From positions 4,030,001 through 4,094,000 of the forward strand of contig NZ_CP059399.1 in the NCBI RefSeq assembly GCF_013744875.1: a DNA stretch of 64,000 bases, read 5' to 3'. Both the position numbers and the translations under genes were made by a program. Source of the DNA: Nocardia huaxiensis. Its GTDB lineage: Bacteria; Actinomycetota; Actinomycetes; Mycobacteriales; Mycobacteriaceae. Under the pieces are notes generated by a model. It made no database searches. It was not told the origin of the DNA and worked only from the letters and a program-made list of their open reading frames with translations. This document shows positions 10,628 to 21,163 of this stretch, piece by piece (the stretch's first letter is position 1; each line of letters starts with the position of its first letter).

Positions 10628-11044
10628 ATGACTAGGGACGAGATAGACGCATTGTTCGCACGGCACGCCGCGGCCGAGCACGAGAAGGATGTGGACGCCA
10701 TCATGGACACCCTCGCCGAGGGTGTCGAGCACGAGGTGGTCGGTGACCCGCGGGGGGTGCTCACCGACCGGGAAGCCATCGTGCAGCGGTACCTCGAGCT
10801 GTTCGACGGGCTCACCGAGGACAAGCTGGAGTCGACCCGGCGGTACTACGGGGACGACTTCTTCGTCGACGAATCCCATTGGTACGGACGGGCAACCGGC
10901 ATGTTCATGGGTATCCCGGGCGGTAACCGGCCCGTCGATTTCCGCATCCTGCACGTCTGCGATCTGCGTGACGGCCGCATGTCCCGCGAGCAGGTGTGGC
11001 TGGATATGGCCGCCATCATGCAGCAACTCGCACCGGCACAGTGA
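10628..11044 (+). CDS. SnoaL-like / NTF2-fold protein
   Basis: A 138-residue protein of the SnoaL-like (NTF2) fold. It starts TRDEIDALFARHAAAEHEKDVDAIMDTLAEGVEHEVVGDPRG and has the pattern LTDREAIVQRYLELFDGL that typifies the family; the cone-shaped fold serves polyketide cyclases, isomerases and non-enzymatic binders alike. The ATG at 10628 is set by the strong ribosome site aaggagga at 10612-10619. It is divergent from a TetR regulator and probably controlled by it. Substrate and reaction are unknown; a role in detoxification is only a guess from the regulator type. Confidence 0.8.
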   Translation: MTRDEIDALFARHAAAEHEKDVDAIMDTLAEGVEHEVVGDPRGVLTDREAIVQRYLELFDGLTEDKLESTRRYYGDDFFVDESHWYGRATGMFMGIPGGNRPVDFRILHVCDLRDGRMSREQVWLDMAAIMQQLAPAQ

Positions 11045-11050
11045 ACCGAT

Positions 11051-11076
11051 GGCCCCGGGGCATGCGCTCCGGGGCC
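11051..11076 (+). terminator. Possible terminator after the SnoaL-like gene
   Basis: An 8-base GC stem (ggccccgg/ccggggcc) around a 10-base loop, seven bases after the stop codon. There is no T run, so it is a modest candidate. Confidence 0.45.
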
Positions 11077-11170
11077 TCGCTTATCGGCCGACTACTCCGA
11101 ACCTATTGGGCGGCTGTACCTTCACGCCGCCGAGAACGAGCTGTATCCGACTGAAAGTAGAGCCTTGACC

Positions 11171-11431
11171 ATGATTCGTATGCGTTCACTTGCCGCCGCC
11201 GTGGCCATTGCCGGGGGCCTCGCCGCCGGTTTCGCCGGAAACTCCGTCGCGGCTCCGGCGCTGGTGGCGGGCACCGGCAGTGCGGCCGTCGGTCAGCCGT
11301 CGACCCAGCACGGGCCGTACGAGCAGCTCAGCGCCTGCGAGAGCCGTGGCAACCAGGGCATCGAGAACGGTGAGTGGAACGATTACGACTGCGTCGGTGG
11401 CCCCGGCGCGTGGTACGTGCAGCCCAAGTAG
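11171..11431 (+). CDS. Small secreted protein of unknown function
   Basis: An 86-residue precursor. A typical Sec signal peptide (MIRMRSLAAAVAIAGGLAAGFAGNSVAAPA) is followed by a mature peptide of about 58 residues with just two cysteines (LSACESRG... and DYDCVGGPG...), which could form one disulfide, and it ends GAWYVQPK. No family is recognised. The ATG at 11171 is preferred to the TTG two codons earlier. It stands alone between a SnoaL-like gene and an opposite-strand SRPBCC gene. Short secreted proteins of this kind are common in mycobacteria and nocardiae, but no role can be assigned. Confidence 0.72.
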   Translation: MIRMRSLAAAVAIAGGLAAGFAGNSVAAPALVAGTGSAAVGQPSTQHGPYEQLSACESRGNQGIENGEWNDYDCVGGPGAWYVQPK

Positions 11432-11443
11432 GGGCAATGCGGA

Positions 11444-11476
11444 GCGGGCCGGTCGCGATTGTCGCGACCGGCCCGC
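11444..11476. terminator. Bidirectional terminator between convergent genes
   Basis: A perfect 15-base stem (gcgggccggtcgcga/tcgcgaccggcccgc) with a 3-base loop, between the stop codons of the small secreted protein and the convergent SRPBCC gene. It can serve both strands. Confidence 0.8.
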
Positions 11477-11493
11477 TTCCGTTGCGGGAGAGG

Positions 11494-11913
11494 CTACTTG
11501 GTGGCCTTGCGGACGCCGCTGATGAAGGTGTTGATCAGGCTCTTGAGGCCGAGTTCGAGGACCTTGGCCGGCACGGGCAGGCTGGGCTCGGACTCCATGG
11601 TGTAGACGAGCTTGGTGCCGCCGGGGGCGTCGGCGAAGGTGACGGTGCCGACATGCCGCTTCACCGGGGCGCCGGCGACGATGCGGTAGACGAAGCGTTC
11701 ATTGGGGACCAGTTCGGTGGTCTCCTCGGTGACGCCGAGACCGGCCAGGCCGAGGTGGTACTGCGCACCCACGCCGGAGGGGATGCCGGCGCCCGGCTTC
11801 TTCAGCTTGATCTGGACGGGCAGGTTGCCATTGAGGCTGTCGCGCTCGGTGAAGAGCTTGTACACGACCTCGCGCGGGGCGGAGATGACTGTTTCGACCG
11901 TGGTGCTGGGCAT
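11494..11913 (-). CDS. SRPBCC-family (START-like) protein
   Basis: A 139-residue protein of the SRPBCC/polyketide-cyclase-like fold. It begins STTVETVISAPREVVYKLFTERDSL, the usual first strand and helices, and ends with the long C-terminal helix VLELGLKSLINTFISGVRKATK. Such proteins bind hydrophobic ligands in a deep cavity; the ligand here is unknown. The start ATG at 11913 lies 13 bases from an 18-base perfect palindrome at 11927, so a dedicated regulator probably controls it. The regulator gene is not adjacent, since the divergent neighbour is steA. Confidence 0.82.
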   Translation of the reverse strand: MPSTTVETVISAPREVVYKLFTERDSLNGNLPVQIKLKKPGAGIPSGVGAQYHLGLAGLGVTEETTELVPNERFVYRIVAGAPVKRHVGTVTFADAPGGTKLVYTMESEPSLPVPAKVLELGLKSLINTFISGVRKATK

Positions 11914-11926
11914 GACCGGAGCATAT

Positions 11927-11944
11927 CCTTACCGCGCGGTAAGG
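11927..11944. promoter_or_regulatory. Perfect 18-bp palindrome, likely operator
   Basis: ccttaccgcgcggtaagg is a perfect palindrome 13 bases upstream of the SRPBCC start. Its form, TTACCG-CG-CGGTAA, is typical of TetR-family operators. Confidence 0.65.
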
Positions 11945-12040
11945 ACCTAGTGCTAGAACGGTCGTCTCGTTGACTCACAATGGACATCCGGGGTGCAATC
12001 TGGCATCACTGTGACGAATGGGGAGGATGTTGCGGCGCGC

Positions 12041-12057
12041 CTCAACCATTGGTTGAG
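12041..12057. promoter_or_regulatory. Perfect 17-bp inverted repeat before steA
   Basis: ctcaaccattggttgag has two perfect 8-base arms around a single base and ends 24 bases before the steA start codon. It is a likely operator. The regulator is unknown. Confidence 0.6.
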
Positions 12058-12081
12058 ACTTTGCGGTAATCATCGATCGTT

Positions 12082-13293
12082 ATGAAGATGCTGGCCCTGC
12101 TGTCGCGCACTACCGAAACGATGCCCGGAATCAGCGGGCTGGCCCGGGTCGACCGCAATACCCGGCGTCTGCTGCAGCGCGTCGGACCCGGTGATGTGGT
12201 GGTCCTGGACGAGATGGACTTGGATCGGCTCACCGCCGACCGGCTCGTGGAGGCCGGGGTCGCGGTGGTGGTCAACGCCTCGCCCTCGATTTCCGGGCGG
12301 TATCCGAATCTCGGGCCGGAAGTGCTGGTGGCCAATGGGATTCTGCTGCTGGACGCGGTCAGCTCCGATGTTTTCACCAAGATCAAGGACGGGCAGAAGG
12401 TCCGGGTGGACGAGGGCATCGTCTACGCCGACAAGCTGTCGAAGAAGGAACCCGAGGCGCTGGTCGAGGGCATCGAGCTCACCGAGGCCGGCATCGCCGA
12501 GCGCATGATCGAGGCCCGCAACGGGCTGGCCGATCATCTGGAAGCCTTCGCGGGCAACACGATCGAGTTCATCCGCACCGAAAGTTCCTTGCTCATCGAC
12601 GGAATCGGCGTGCCGGACGTGGTGCTCGATATGAAGAAGAGACATGTCGTGATCGTGGCCGACGCACCCGATCACGCCGAGGATCTGAAGCGGATCAAGC
12701 CGTTCATCAAGGAGTACGCGCCGATTCTGATCGGCGTGGGGCGGGGCGCGGATACGTTGACGCGCAATGGATATCGGCCCGATCTGATCGTCGGCGATCC
12801 GGAGGAGATCACCGCCACCACGCTCAAGTGCGGGGCCGAGGTGATCCTGCCGGCCGATACCGACGGGCACGCAAAGGGTTTGGAGCGCATCCAGGATCTC
12901 GGGATCGGCGCGACCACCTTCCCGTCCTCGGGCGCGCCCGCGGATCTGGCGCTGCTGCTGGCCGATCACCACGGGGCCGCGCTCATCGTGACCGTCGGCG
13001 CCGCAGCATCTCTCGACGATTTCTTCGATCGCGGCCGCCGCGATTCGAATCCGGCGACCTTCCTGACCCGGTTGAAGATGGGCACCAAGCTCATGGACGC
13101 GAAAGCCGTTGCGTCCCTGTACCGGCACCGCGGCAACGGGTGGGCGGTGGCCTTGGTGGTGCTGGCCGCGCTGGTGGCCTTGATTGTCGCGCTACTGGCC
13201 ACACACATGGGCGGTGAACTGGTCACCTCCACGGCCGACACCTGGGATCGGTTCTCGGCCTGGGTTCAGGGATTCTTCGACCAGCACAGGTAG
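12082..13293 (+). CDS. steA: SteA-like cell envelope / cytokinetic ring protein (Rv1697)
   Basis: A 403-residue protein matching SteA of Corynebacterium glutamicum and Rv1697. The SteA-SteB pair is reported to act in septal cell-wall remodelling and hydrolase control. The large soluble part contains the thiamin-pyrophosphokinase-like segment APILIGVGRGADTLTRNGYRPDLIVGDPEEI (residues about 213-243). A single membrane helix (WAVALVVLAALVALIVALLATHMG) lies near residues 354-377, with a short tail outside. The ATG at 12082 has no strong ribosome site; an ATG two codons later is possible. It is followed six bases later by the steB/mctB homologue, as in mycobacteria. Confidence 0.9.
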   Translation: MKMLALLSRTTETMPGISGLARVDRNTRRLLQRVGPGDVVVLDEMDLDRLTADRLVEAGVAVVVNASPSISGRYPNLGPEVLVANGILLLDAVSSDVFTKIKDGQKVRVDEGIVYADKLSKKEPEALVEGIELTEAGIAERMIEARNGLADHLEAFAGNTIEFIRTESSLLIDGIGVPDVVLDMKKRHVVIVADAPDHAEDLKRIKPFIKEYAPILIGVGRGADTLTRNGYRPDLIVGDPEEITATTLKCGAEVILPADTDGHAKGLERIQDLGIGATTFPSSGAPADLALLLADHHGAALIVTVGAAASLDDFFDRGRRDSNPATFLTRLKMGTKLMDAKAVASLYRHRGNGWAVALVVLAALVALIVALLATHMGGELVTSTADTWDRFSAWVQGFFDQHR

Positions 13294-13299
13294 GGACGC

Positions 13300-14220
13300 A
13301 TGATTTCCATTCGCCAGCACGCGATTTCGCTTGCGGCCGTATTTCTGGCGCTCGCGGTCGGCGTGGTGCTCGGGACCCGCACGCACGGTGACGGGTTGTT
13401 CCCGGGGACGGGGGAGACCGCGAAGATCGACCAGCTGACCGCCGAAAATGCCCGGCTCTCAGAGCAAGTCAAGGCGGCGGACTCGTTCCTGGCGGGTGCG
13501 GCGGGCAAACTGCTCACCGGGAGCCTCGCCAATCGCACTGTGCTGGTGTTCACCACGCCCGATGTGGATACCGCGGACGCGGATGCCGTCACCGCGGCGC
13601 TCACCACCGCGGGGGCCACGGTCACCGGGCGGGTGGGGCTGACGGGCGCCTTCACCGATTCCTCAGAGGCCGATCGGCTCCGGACGACCCTGCTGAATAT
13701 CGTCCCGGCGGGCGCGGTGCTGAAACCCGATGCCGCCGATCAGGGCAGTCTGGCCGGGGATCTGCTCGGACAGGCGCTGCTGGCCGATCCGGTCAGCGGG
13801 CAGCCGCGCGGTACCGACCAGGAACGCGGGCTGGCGCTGGAGACCCTGCGCGGCGGCGGGTTCCTGACCTTCGGTGACGTCAAGCCCGCGCAACTGGCCG
13901 TCGTGGTCACCGGCGACGGGGCCAAAGCCGACGAGAACAACCGCGGGACGATCGCCGCGCGCTTCGCCGGCGGACTGCGGGCGCACAGTGCCGGTGTGGT
14001 GCTGACGGGTCGCCACGGCGCCGCCGAAGGGGCCGGGCCGATCGCCGTGGTGCGCTCGGAGGCCGCGCTGGCAACGGTCACCACCGTCGACAATGTGGAT
14101 CACGAGATCGGGCGGATCACCACCGTGCTCGGTCTCACCGAGCAGTTGAACGGTGGTACCGGGCGATACGGGACGGGTGCCAAGGCGACCTCGCTCACAG
14201 TCGCGGCCATGCCGCGCTGA
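13300..14220 (+). CDS. steB: SteB / MctB-like envelope protein (Rv1698)
   Basis: A 306-residue protein of the Rv1698 family, annotated as copper transporter MctB in M. tuberculosis and as SteB in Corynebacterium, where it pairs with SteA. It has one N-terminal membrane helix (HAISLAAVFLALAVGVVLGT, residues 6-25), then a short coiled coil (KIDQLTAENARLSEQVKAADSFL), then an alpha/beta extracytoplasmic domain. The direct copper-transport role rests on M. tuberculosis genetics; the single helix looks more like an envelope adaptor. The ATG at 13300 lies six bases after the steA stop, so the pair is one operon. Confidence 0.9.
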   Translation: MISIRQHAISLAAVFLALAVGVVLGTRTHGDGLFPGTGETAKIDQLTAENARLSEQVKAADSFLAGAAGKLLTGSLANRTVLVFTTPDVDTADADAVTAALTTAGATVTGRVGLTGAFTDSSEADRLRTTLLNIVPAGAVLKPDAADQGSLAGDLLGQALLADPVSGQPRGTDQERGLALETLRGGGFLTFGDVKPAQLAVVVTGDGAKADENNRGTIAARFAGGLRAHSAGVVLTGRHGAAEGAGPIAVVRSEAALATVTTVDNVDHEIGRITTVLGLTEQLNGGTGRYGTGAKATSLTVAAMPR

Positions 14221-14282
14221 CAATCCAGCCATTCATCCGCAACCACATGTGCGTGGCGTCCGTGGGCCTCCCGGATCCGTGT

Positions 14283-14288
14283 TACTGT
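14283..14288 (+). promoter_or_regulatory. Candidate -10 for leaderless pyrG
   Basis: TACTGT fits TANNNT and ends 8 bases before the GTG at 14297. That would put the transcript start at the start codon. No ribosome site precedes the GTG, which agrees with a leaderless mRNA. Confidence 0.5.
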
Positions 14289-14290
14289 GA

Positions 14291-16713
<2,423 letters not shown>

Positions 16714-16788
16714 ATCGGCCCACTCGGCGCGCCATGGCCTGCCTTCCCGGAACGCCAAGCACGCCAGGCGTAATCGTGTTCGAACGGG

Positions 16789-17229
16789 TCAACGCCGCTT
16801 CGTGACGGTGACTCCTCGACCGGGACGCCAGTGCTGGATGACCAGCAGTTCGGCGTCCTGGTCCACGGAGGTGAGTACCGCGTCGGTGAGGTCGAGGCGG
16901 AAATCGTGTATGCCGGGATCCGAGCCCAGGGGTTCCTTGGCGGCTCCGGTGATTTCGACCGCCACTCCCATGACCTTGGCGTCGCCCTCGCCGGGGTGGG
17001 CGTGGATGGCGCAGCGGCCGTCGCGCTGTAGGTCAATGGCTTTGCGGGCCGCGGGCATGGAGCCGAACATGAGGTCGGGGCCGAGGAAGGTGACCTCGGA
17101 GCCGCTGACTCTCGGTGCGCCGTCGTGGCGCAGTGTTGCCAGGATGTGGGTTTTGTGCGCTTCGAAGCGGTGGCGTATGTGTGCCGCCAGTTCCGGTGCT
17201 TCGCTCTCGAATTCGAGCCACGTCGCCAT
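16789..17229 (-). CDS. Pyridoxamine 5'-phosphate oxidase-like flavin/F420-binding protein
   Basis: A 146-residue split-barrel protein of the PNPOx-like superfamily. Landmarks are HKTHILATLRHDGAPRVSGSEVTFLGPDLMFGSMPAARKAIDLQRDGRCAIH, the usual strand order that binds FMN or F420, and a C-terminal GIHDFRLDLTDAVLTSV strand pair. Members include pyridoxamine oxidases, F420-dependent reductases and haem-degrading proteins, so the cofactor and substrate remain open. The ATG at 17229 starts MATWLEFESEAPEL. The gene lies on the opposite strand between the NUDIX gene and xerD, where mycobacteria have none, so it is a local insertion. Confidence 0.85.
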   Translation of the reverse strand: MATWLEFESEAPELAAHIRHRFEAHKTHILATLRHDGAPRVSGSEVTFLGPDLMFGSMPAARKAIDLQRDGRCAIHAHPGEGDAKVMGVAVEITGAAKEPLGSDPGIHDFRLDLTDAVLTSVDQDAELLVIQHWRPGRGVTVTKRR

Positions 17230-17354
17230 GTATTGAGGATGCCAGTGGGCACCGACACATTCGGGTGTCGTCGATCATGGGCGGGGTTGGTATTCGATCT
17301 TGATGCGGCGCGCTGGGTTTCGCTCGGGGTGATGTCGGTGGGGGCTGCCATGAT

Positions 17355-18299
17355 GTGACGCGTGCATGGGAGCGCGAGGTGCTGAGGCGGCAGATCGACG
17401 CCTATCTCGACCATTTGGCGGTCGAGCGCGGAGCCGCGCGCAATACGCTGGAGGCGTACAAGCGGGATCTGGAGCGGTATCGGGCGTTTCTGGGGGAGCG
17501 GGGGATCGAGACGCTCGCGCGGGTGGCGGAGACGGATATCGGGGATTTCATGGTGGCCCTGCGGGCGGGGGATGCCGATCATCCTGCGCTGGCGGCCAGT
17601 TCGGCGGCGCGGGCGCTGGTCGCGGTGCGGGGGTTGCATCGGTTCGCCACGGCCGAGGGGATCGCGGACGCGGATGTGGCGCATCCGGTGAAGCCACCCA
17701 CGCCGGCGCGCAGGTTGCCGAAAGCTCTACCGTACGAACAGGTTTCGCGATTGTTGGAGGCGGCGGGCGGGGAGGCCGCGGACGGGCCGCGCGGGCTGCG
17801 GGATCGGGCGCTGCTGGAGTTGCTGTATTCGACGGGGGCGCGGATTTCGGAGCTGGTGGGGCTGGATGTCGACGATATCGACACCGGCGAACGCGCAGTG
17901 GTGTTGCGCGGCAAGGGCGGTAAGCAACGCATGGTGCCCATCGGGCGGCCCGCGCTGGCGGCGTTGGACGCGTATCTGGTGCGCGGGCGGCCCGCGCTGT
18001 CCACGCGCGGCCGGGGCAACAGCGCACTGTTCCTGAATCATCGCGGCGGGCGGCTATCGCGTCAGAGTGCTTGGCAGACCCTGCAATCCGCCGCCGAACG
18101 GGCCGGAATCGCTGCTCAGGTGTCCCCGCACACGCTGCGGCATTCGTTCGCCACACATCTGCTGGACGGTGGCGCGGATGTGCGTGTGGTGCAGGAGTTA
18201 CTCGGTCATGCCTCGGTGACCACCACGCAGATCTACACTCTGGTGACTGTCGGGACACTGCACGAGGTCTGGGCCACGGCCCATCCACGTGCCCGCTGA
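17355..18299 (+). CDS. xerD: Site-specific tyrosine recombinase XerD
   Basis: A 314-residue tyrosine recombinase that resolves chromosome dimers at dif with XerC. The N-terminal core-binding domain ([29 protein letters not shown]) is followed by the catalytic domain, with Arg in [11 protein letters not shown], Lys in [12 protein letters not shown], the [12 protein letters not shown] box, [13 protein letters not shown] with the nucleophilic Tyr, and the C-terminal WATAHPRAR. The GTG at 17355 gives a normal-length protein. Synteny with Rv1701 supports XerD rather than a mobile integrase, and no element ends are seen nearby. Confidence 0.95.
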   Translation: MTRAWEREVLRRQIDAYLDHLAVERGAARNTLEAYKRDLERYRAFLGERGIETLARVAETDIGDFMVALRAGDADHPALAASSAARALVAVRGLHRFATAEGIADADVAHPVKPPTPARRLPKALPYEQVSRLLEAAGGEAADGPRGLRDRALLELLYSTGARISELVGLDVDDIDTGERAVVLRGKGGKQRMVPIGRPALAALDAYLVRGRPALSTRGRGNSALFLNHRGGRLSRQSAWQTLQSAAERAGIAAQVSPHTLRHSFATHLLDGGADVRVVQELLGHASVTTTQIYTLVTVGTLHEVWATAHPRAR

Positions 18300-18459
18300 C
18301 AGGTCTGAAGTGCAGGTTTACAGTGCGTGTCCGAGCGTTGGTCTTGCGCGAACAGGCGGTAGCGTCTAATGGGACCGGACCGCACGCGCGGTCGGGCGCG
18401 TCGTTCGCCGGCACCACCGGCGGGCGAGTAAGGGCAGGAACGTCGAAGGAGCAGCGGAC

Positions 18460-19386
18460 GTGACGACAGCCGGTGGTGCGGGCCAGCGGATCGAAACCGC
18501 CGCGCAAACACTGTGGGAAGCACCCGATGTGGTGGCCGACAGCGCGGAACTCGGTCCGACCGGGCGTCCGCTGCGGGAGATTCCGGAGCCTCCGCAGGCC
18601 GATCGCACGGGTGATGCGCTCATCGTGGCCATGTGTAATCAGAAGGGTGGGGTCGGGAAAACCACCTCGACCATCAATCTCGGTGCGGCGCTGGCGGAAT
18701 ACGGGCGCAAGGTGCTGCTGGTGGATCTCGATCCGCAGGGGGCGCTGTCGGCGGGACTCGGTGTGGCGCACCATGATCTCGATCAGACCGTGCACAACCT
18801 GCTGACCGGCAACGGGCGGGTGTCGGTCGACGATGTGCTGATCAGTACCAAGGTCGACGGAATGGATCTGCTGCCCAGCAATATCGACCTGTCGGCGGCC
18901 GAGATCCAGCTCGTCAACGAGGTGGGCCGCGAGCAGACGCTGGGGCGGGCGCTGGCGCCACTACGCAATCGGTACGACTACATCCTCATCGACTGCCAGC
19001 CTTCGCTGGGCCTGCTCACCGTGAACGCGCTGGCCTGCGCGGACGGCGTCATCATTCCCATGGAATGCGAGTATTTCTCGCTGCGCGGGCTGGCCCTGCT
19101 CAACGACACCGTGGAGAAGGTGCGGGACCGGTTGAATCCGGCGCTGACCCTGTACGGCATCGTGGTCACCATGTTCGATGCCCGTCTGCTGCATTCGCGT
19201 CAGGTCATGACGCGCGTGGTCGAGGTGTTCGGCGACCTCGTGTACGACACCGTCATCGCGCGCACCGTCCGTTTCCCGGACGCCAGTGTCGCGGGTGAGC
19301 CGATCACCACCTGGGCGCCGAAATCCGGTGGCGCGGAAGCCTATCGGGCCATGGCGCGGGAAGTCATCCACCGGTCGGGCCGTTGA
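18460..19386 (+). CDS. ParA/Soj-family ATPase (Rv1708-like)
   Basis: A 308-residue P-loop ATPase of the ParA/MinD group with the deviant Walker A NQKGGVGKTTS (near residue 60) preceded by a 55-residue variable head. DLDPQGALSAGLGV, a switch region DYILIDCQPSLGLLTVNAL, and CEYFSLRGLALL are all typical of Soj. It lies directly before scpA and scpB with a four-base overlap, as Rv1708-Rv1710, so it is the scp-linked ParA paralogue rather than the origin-proximal parA of parAB. A link with condensin (SMC-ScpAB) loading is inferred from this position. Confidence 0.92.
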   Translation: MTTAGGAGQRIETAAQTLWEAPDVVADSAELGPTGRPLREIPEPPQADRTGDALIVAMCNQKGGVGKTTSTINLGAALAEYGRKVLLVDLDPQGALSAGLGVAHHDLDQTVHNLLTGNGRVSVDDVLISTKVDGMDLLPSNIDLSAAEIQLVNEVGREQTLGRALAPLRNRYDYILIDCQPSLGLLTVNALACADGVIIPMECEYFSLRGLALLNDTVEKVRDRLNPALTLYGIVVTMFDARLLHSRQVMTRVVEVFGDLVYDTVIARTVRFPDASVAGEPITTWAPKSGGAEAYRAMAREVIHRSGR

Positions 19387-20417
19387 GCGATTCCCCCGAG
19401 ACAGCGCCCGCGCTCGATACGGCGGGTGCGGATACCGGCGCGCCGGGAGGCAGCGCCACACCGGCCTCGAGCGGAGTCCTGGCGGATATCGCCGCGTCCG
19501 ACGCGACGTCGGCGGTGGTCGGGGACATGGTCGCGGCCGCACCGGCGCCCCCTCTGCCGACCTACACTGCGGCATCGGAAGATCCGGACAAGTCGGGCAA
19601 ATTCCACCTGCGGCTGGCCAACTTCGAGGGGCCGTTCGATCTGCTGCTGCAGCTGATCAGCTCGCGGCGGCTCGACGTCACCGAGATCGCGCTGCACAAG
19701 GTGACCGACGAATTCATCGCCCACACCAAGGCATTGACCGCGAGTCTGTCCGAAGAGCAGGGATTGCGGGCCGACAAGATTCTCGACCTGACCACCGAAT
19801 TCCTGGTCGTCGCAGCGACTCTGCTGGATTTGAAGGCGGCGCGACTGCTGCCCTCGGGCGAGGTCACCGACGAGGAGGATCTGGAACTCCTGGAAGCGCG
19901 CGACCTGCTGTTCGCGCGGCTGCTGCAGTACCGGGCATTCAAACAGGTCGCGGAACTGCTCGGCGAACTCGAAGCGGCGGCGCTACAGCGGTATCCGCGC
20001 GCGGTCTCCCTGGAAGATCGCTACCTGGAACTTTTGCCCGAGGTTACGCTGGGTATGGACGCAGCAGGCTTCGCCCAGGTCGCCGCCGCTGCCTTCCGGC
20101 CCCGTCCGGCACCCCGGGTCGGGCTGGATCACATTCACCAGCACGCCATTTCGGTGGCCGAACAGGCCGCCCTCGTACTGGAGATGCTGAAGAGTCGCGG
20201 CGCCGGCGGCTGGACGACCTTCAAGGAACTGGTCGCCGACTGCGACGTCCCGGTCCAGATCGTCGCCCGCTTCCTGGCGCTGCTCGAGCTGTATCGCGGC
20301 AAGACGATCGAATTCGACCAGCCCGACCCCCTCGGTCCACTGTCGGTCAGTTGGATCGGGGAGCTGGAAGACCAACCGGCCGCCACGCCGGTGACCATCG
20401 AGGAGGACTACGGATGA
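19383..20417 (+). CDS. scpA: Segregation and condensation protein A
   Basis: A kleisin subunit of the SMC-ScpAB condensin complex, 344 residues long. The family signature LANFEGPFDLLLQLISSRRLDVTEIALHKVTDEFI begins near residue 79; the C-terminal winged helix ends in WTTFKELVADCDVPVQIVARFLALLELYRGKTIEF. A low-complexity, Ala/Pro-rich head of about 75 residues precedes the conserved part. The TTG at 19383 overlaps the parA stop (ttga) and is chosen for that coupling; a start further in is possible because the head is not conserved. The stop overlaps scpB by four bases. Confidence 0.93.
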   Translation: MSDSPETAPALDTAGADTGAPGGSATPASSGVLADIAASDATSAVVGDMVAAAPAPPLPTYTAASEDPDKSGKFHLRLANFEGPFDLLLQLISSRRLDVTEIALHKVTDEFIAHTKALTASLSEEQGLRADKILDLTTEFLVVAATLLDLKAARLLPSGEVTDEEDLELLEARDLLFARLLQYRAFKQVAELLGELEAAALQRYPRAVSLEDRYLELLPEVTLGMDAAGFAQVAAAAFRPRPAPRVGLDHIHQHAISVAEQAALVLEMLKSRGAGGWTTFKELVADCDVPVQIVARFLALLELYRGKTIEFDQPDPLGPLSVSWIGELEDQPAATPVTIEEDYG

Positions 20418-21151
20418 CCGACTCGCCTGAGAGCTCCCGCACGCTCAGCGAGGACGAGAACGATTCGCTCGAGCCAGAGGAGGCCGACTCCGCTGAGAGC
20501 TTGCTCACCGAGGAGGACGAGCTCGAGGAGTTGAGCGAGGAGGAGTTCCGGTCGGCGTTGGAGGCGATGCTGCTCGTGGTGGATGCGCCCGCGCCGGCGC
20601 CGATGCTGGCGTCGGCCCTGCAAGTGCATCCGATTCGGGTGGAGACGGCGCTGCGGGAGATGTCGGAGGAGCTGACCGCGCGGCGCAGTGGCATGGATCT
20701 CAGGTTCGTGGGGGATGGGTGGCGTTACTACACGCGGACGGAATACGCGCCCTACGTGGAACGTATGCTGTTGGACGGCGCACGTTCGAAGCTCACCCGC
20801 GCTGCTTTGGAAACCCTGGCGGTGATCGCCTATCGTCAACCGGTTACCCGAGCCCGAGTGAGTGCGGTGCGCGGTGTGAATGTGGATGGCGTGATCCGGA
20901 CCCTGCTGGCGCGGGGGCTGATCGCGGAGGCCGGAACGGACCCGGAGACCAACGGCACTTTGTACTCCACGACCGAACTGTTCCTGGAACGGATCGGCCT
21001 TGCGTCATTGACGGACCTTCCGCCATTGGCGCCGCTGCTCCCGGGCGTCGACCTGATCGACGAGATCAATGAAAGCCTGGACACGGACCCCAGGTACACC
21101 AGGCTGAAAAAGCCTGCCGAGGCCGGCATCGACCTCGGCACCGAGGATTGA
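20414..21151 (+). CDS. scpB: Segregation and condensation protein B
   Basis: A 245-residue ScpB, the dimeric winged-helix partner of ScpA. An acidic head of 45 residues (SEDENDSLEPEEADSAESLL...) is followed by the first winged helix, FRSALEAMLLVVDAPAPAPMLASAL, and the second, RAALETLAVIAYRQPVTRARVSAVRGVNVDGVIRTLLARGLI, the most conserved ScpB segment. The ATG at 20414 overlaps the scpA stop (atga). It is followed by rluB after 12 bases, as in Rv1710-Rv1711. Confidence 0.94.
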   Translation: MTDSPESSRTLSEDENDSLEPEEADSAESLLTEEDELEELSEEEFRSALEAMLLVVDAPAPAPMLASALQVHPIRVETALREMSEELTARRSGMDLRFVGDGWRYYTRTEYAPYVERMLLDGARSKLTRAALETLAVIAYRQPVTRARVSAVRGVNVDGVIRTLLARGLIAEAGTDPETNGTLYSTTELFLERIGLASLTDLPPLAPLLPGVDLIDEINESLDTDPRYTRLKKPAEAGIDLGTED

Positions 21152-21163
21152 AACTAGGACAAC

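Noticed and set aside
17355..18299. Tyrosine recombinase as a sign of an integrated element.
   Set aside because: It sits at the xerD locus of the conserved block and no attachment repeats or phage genes flank it.
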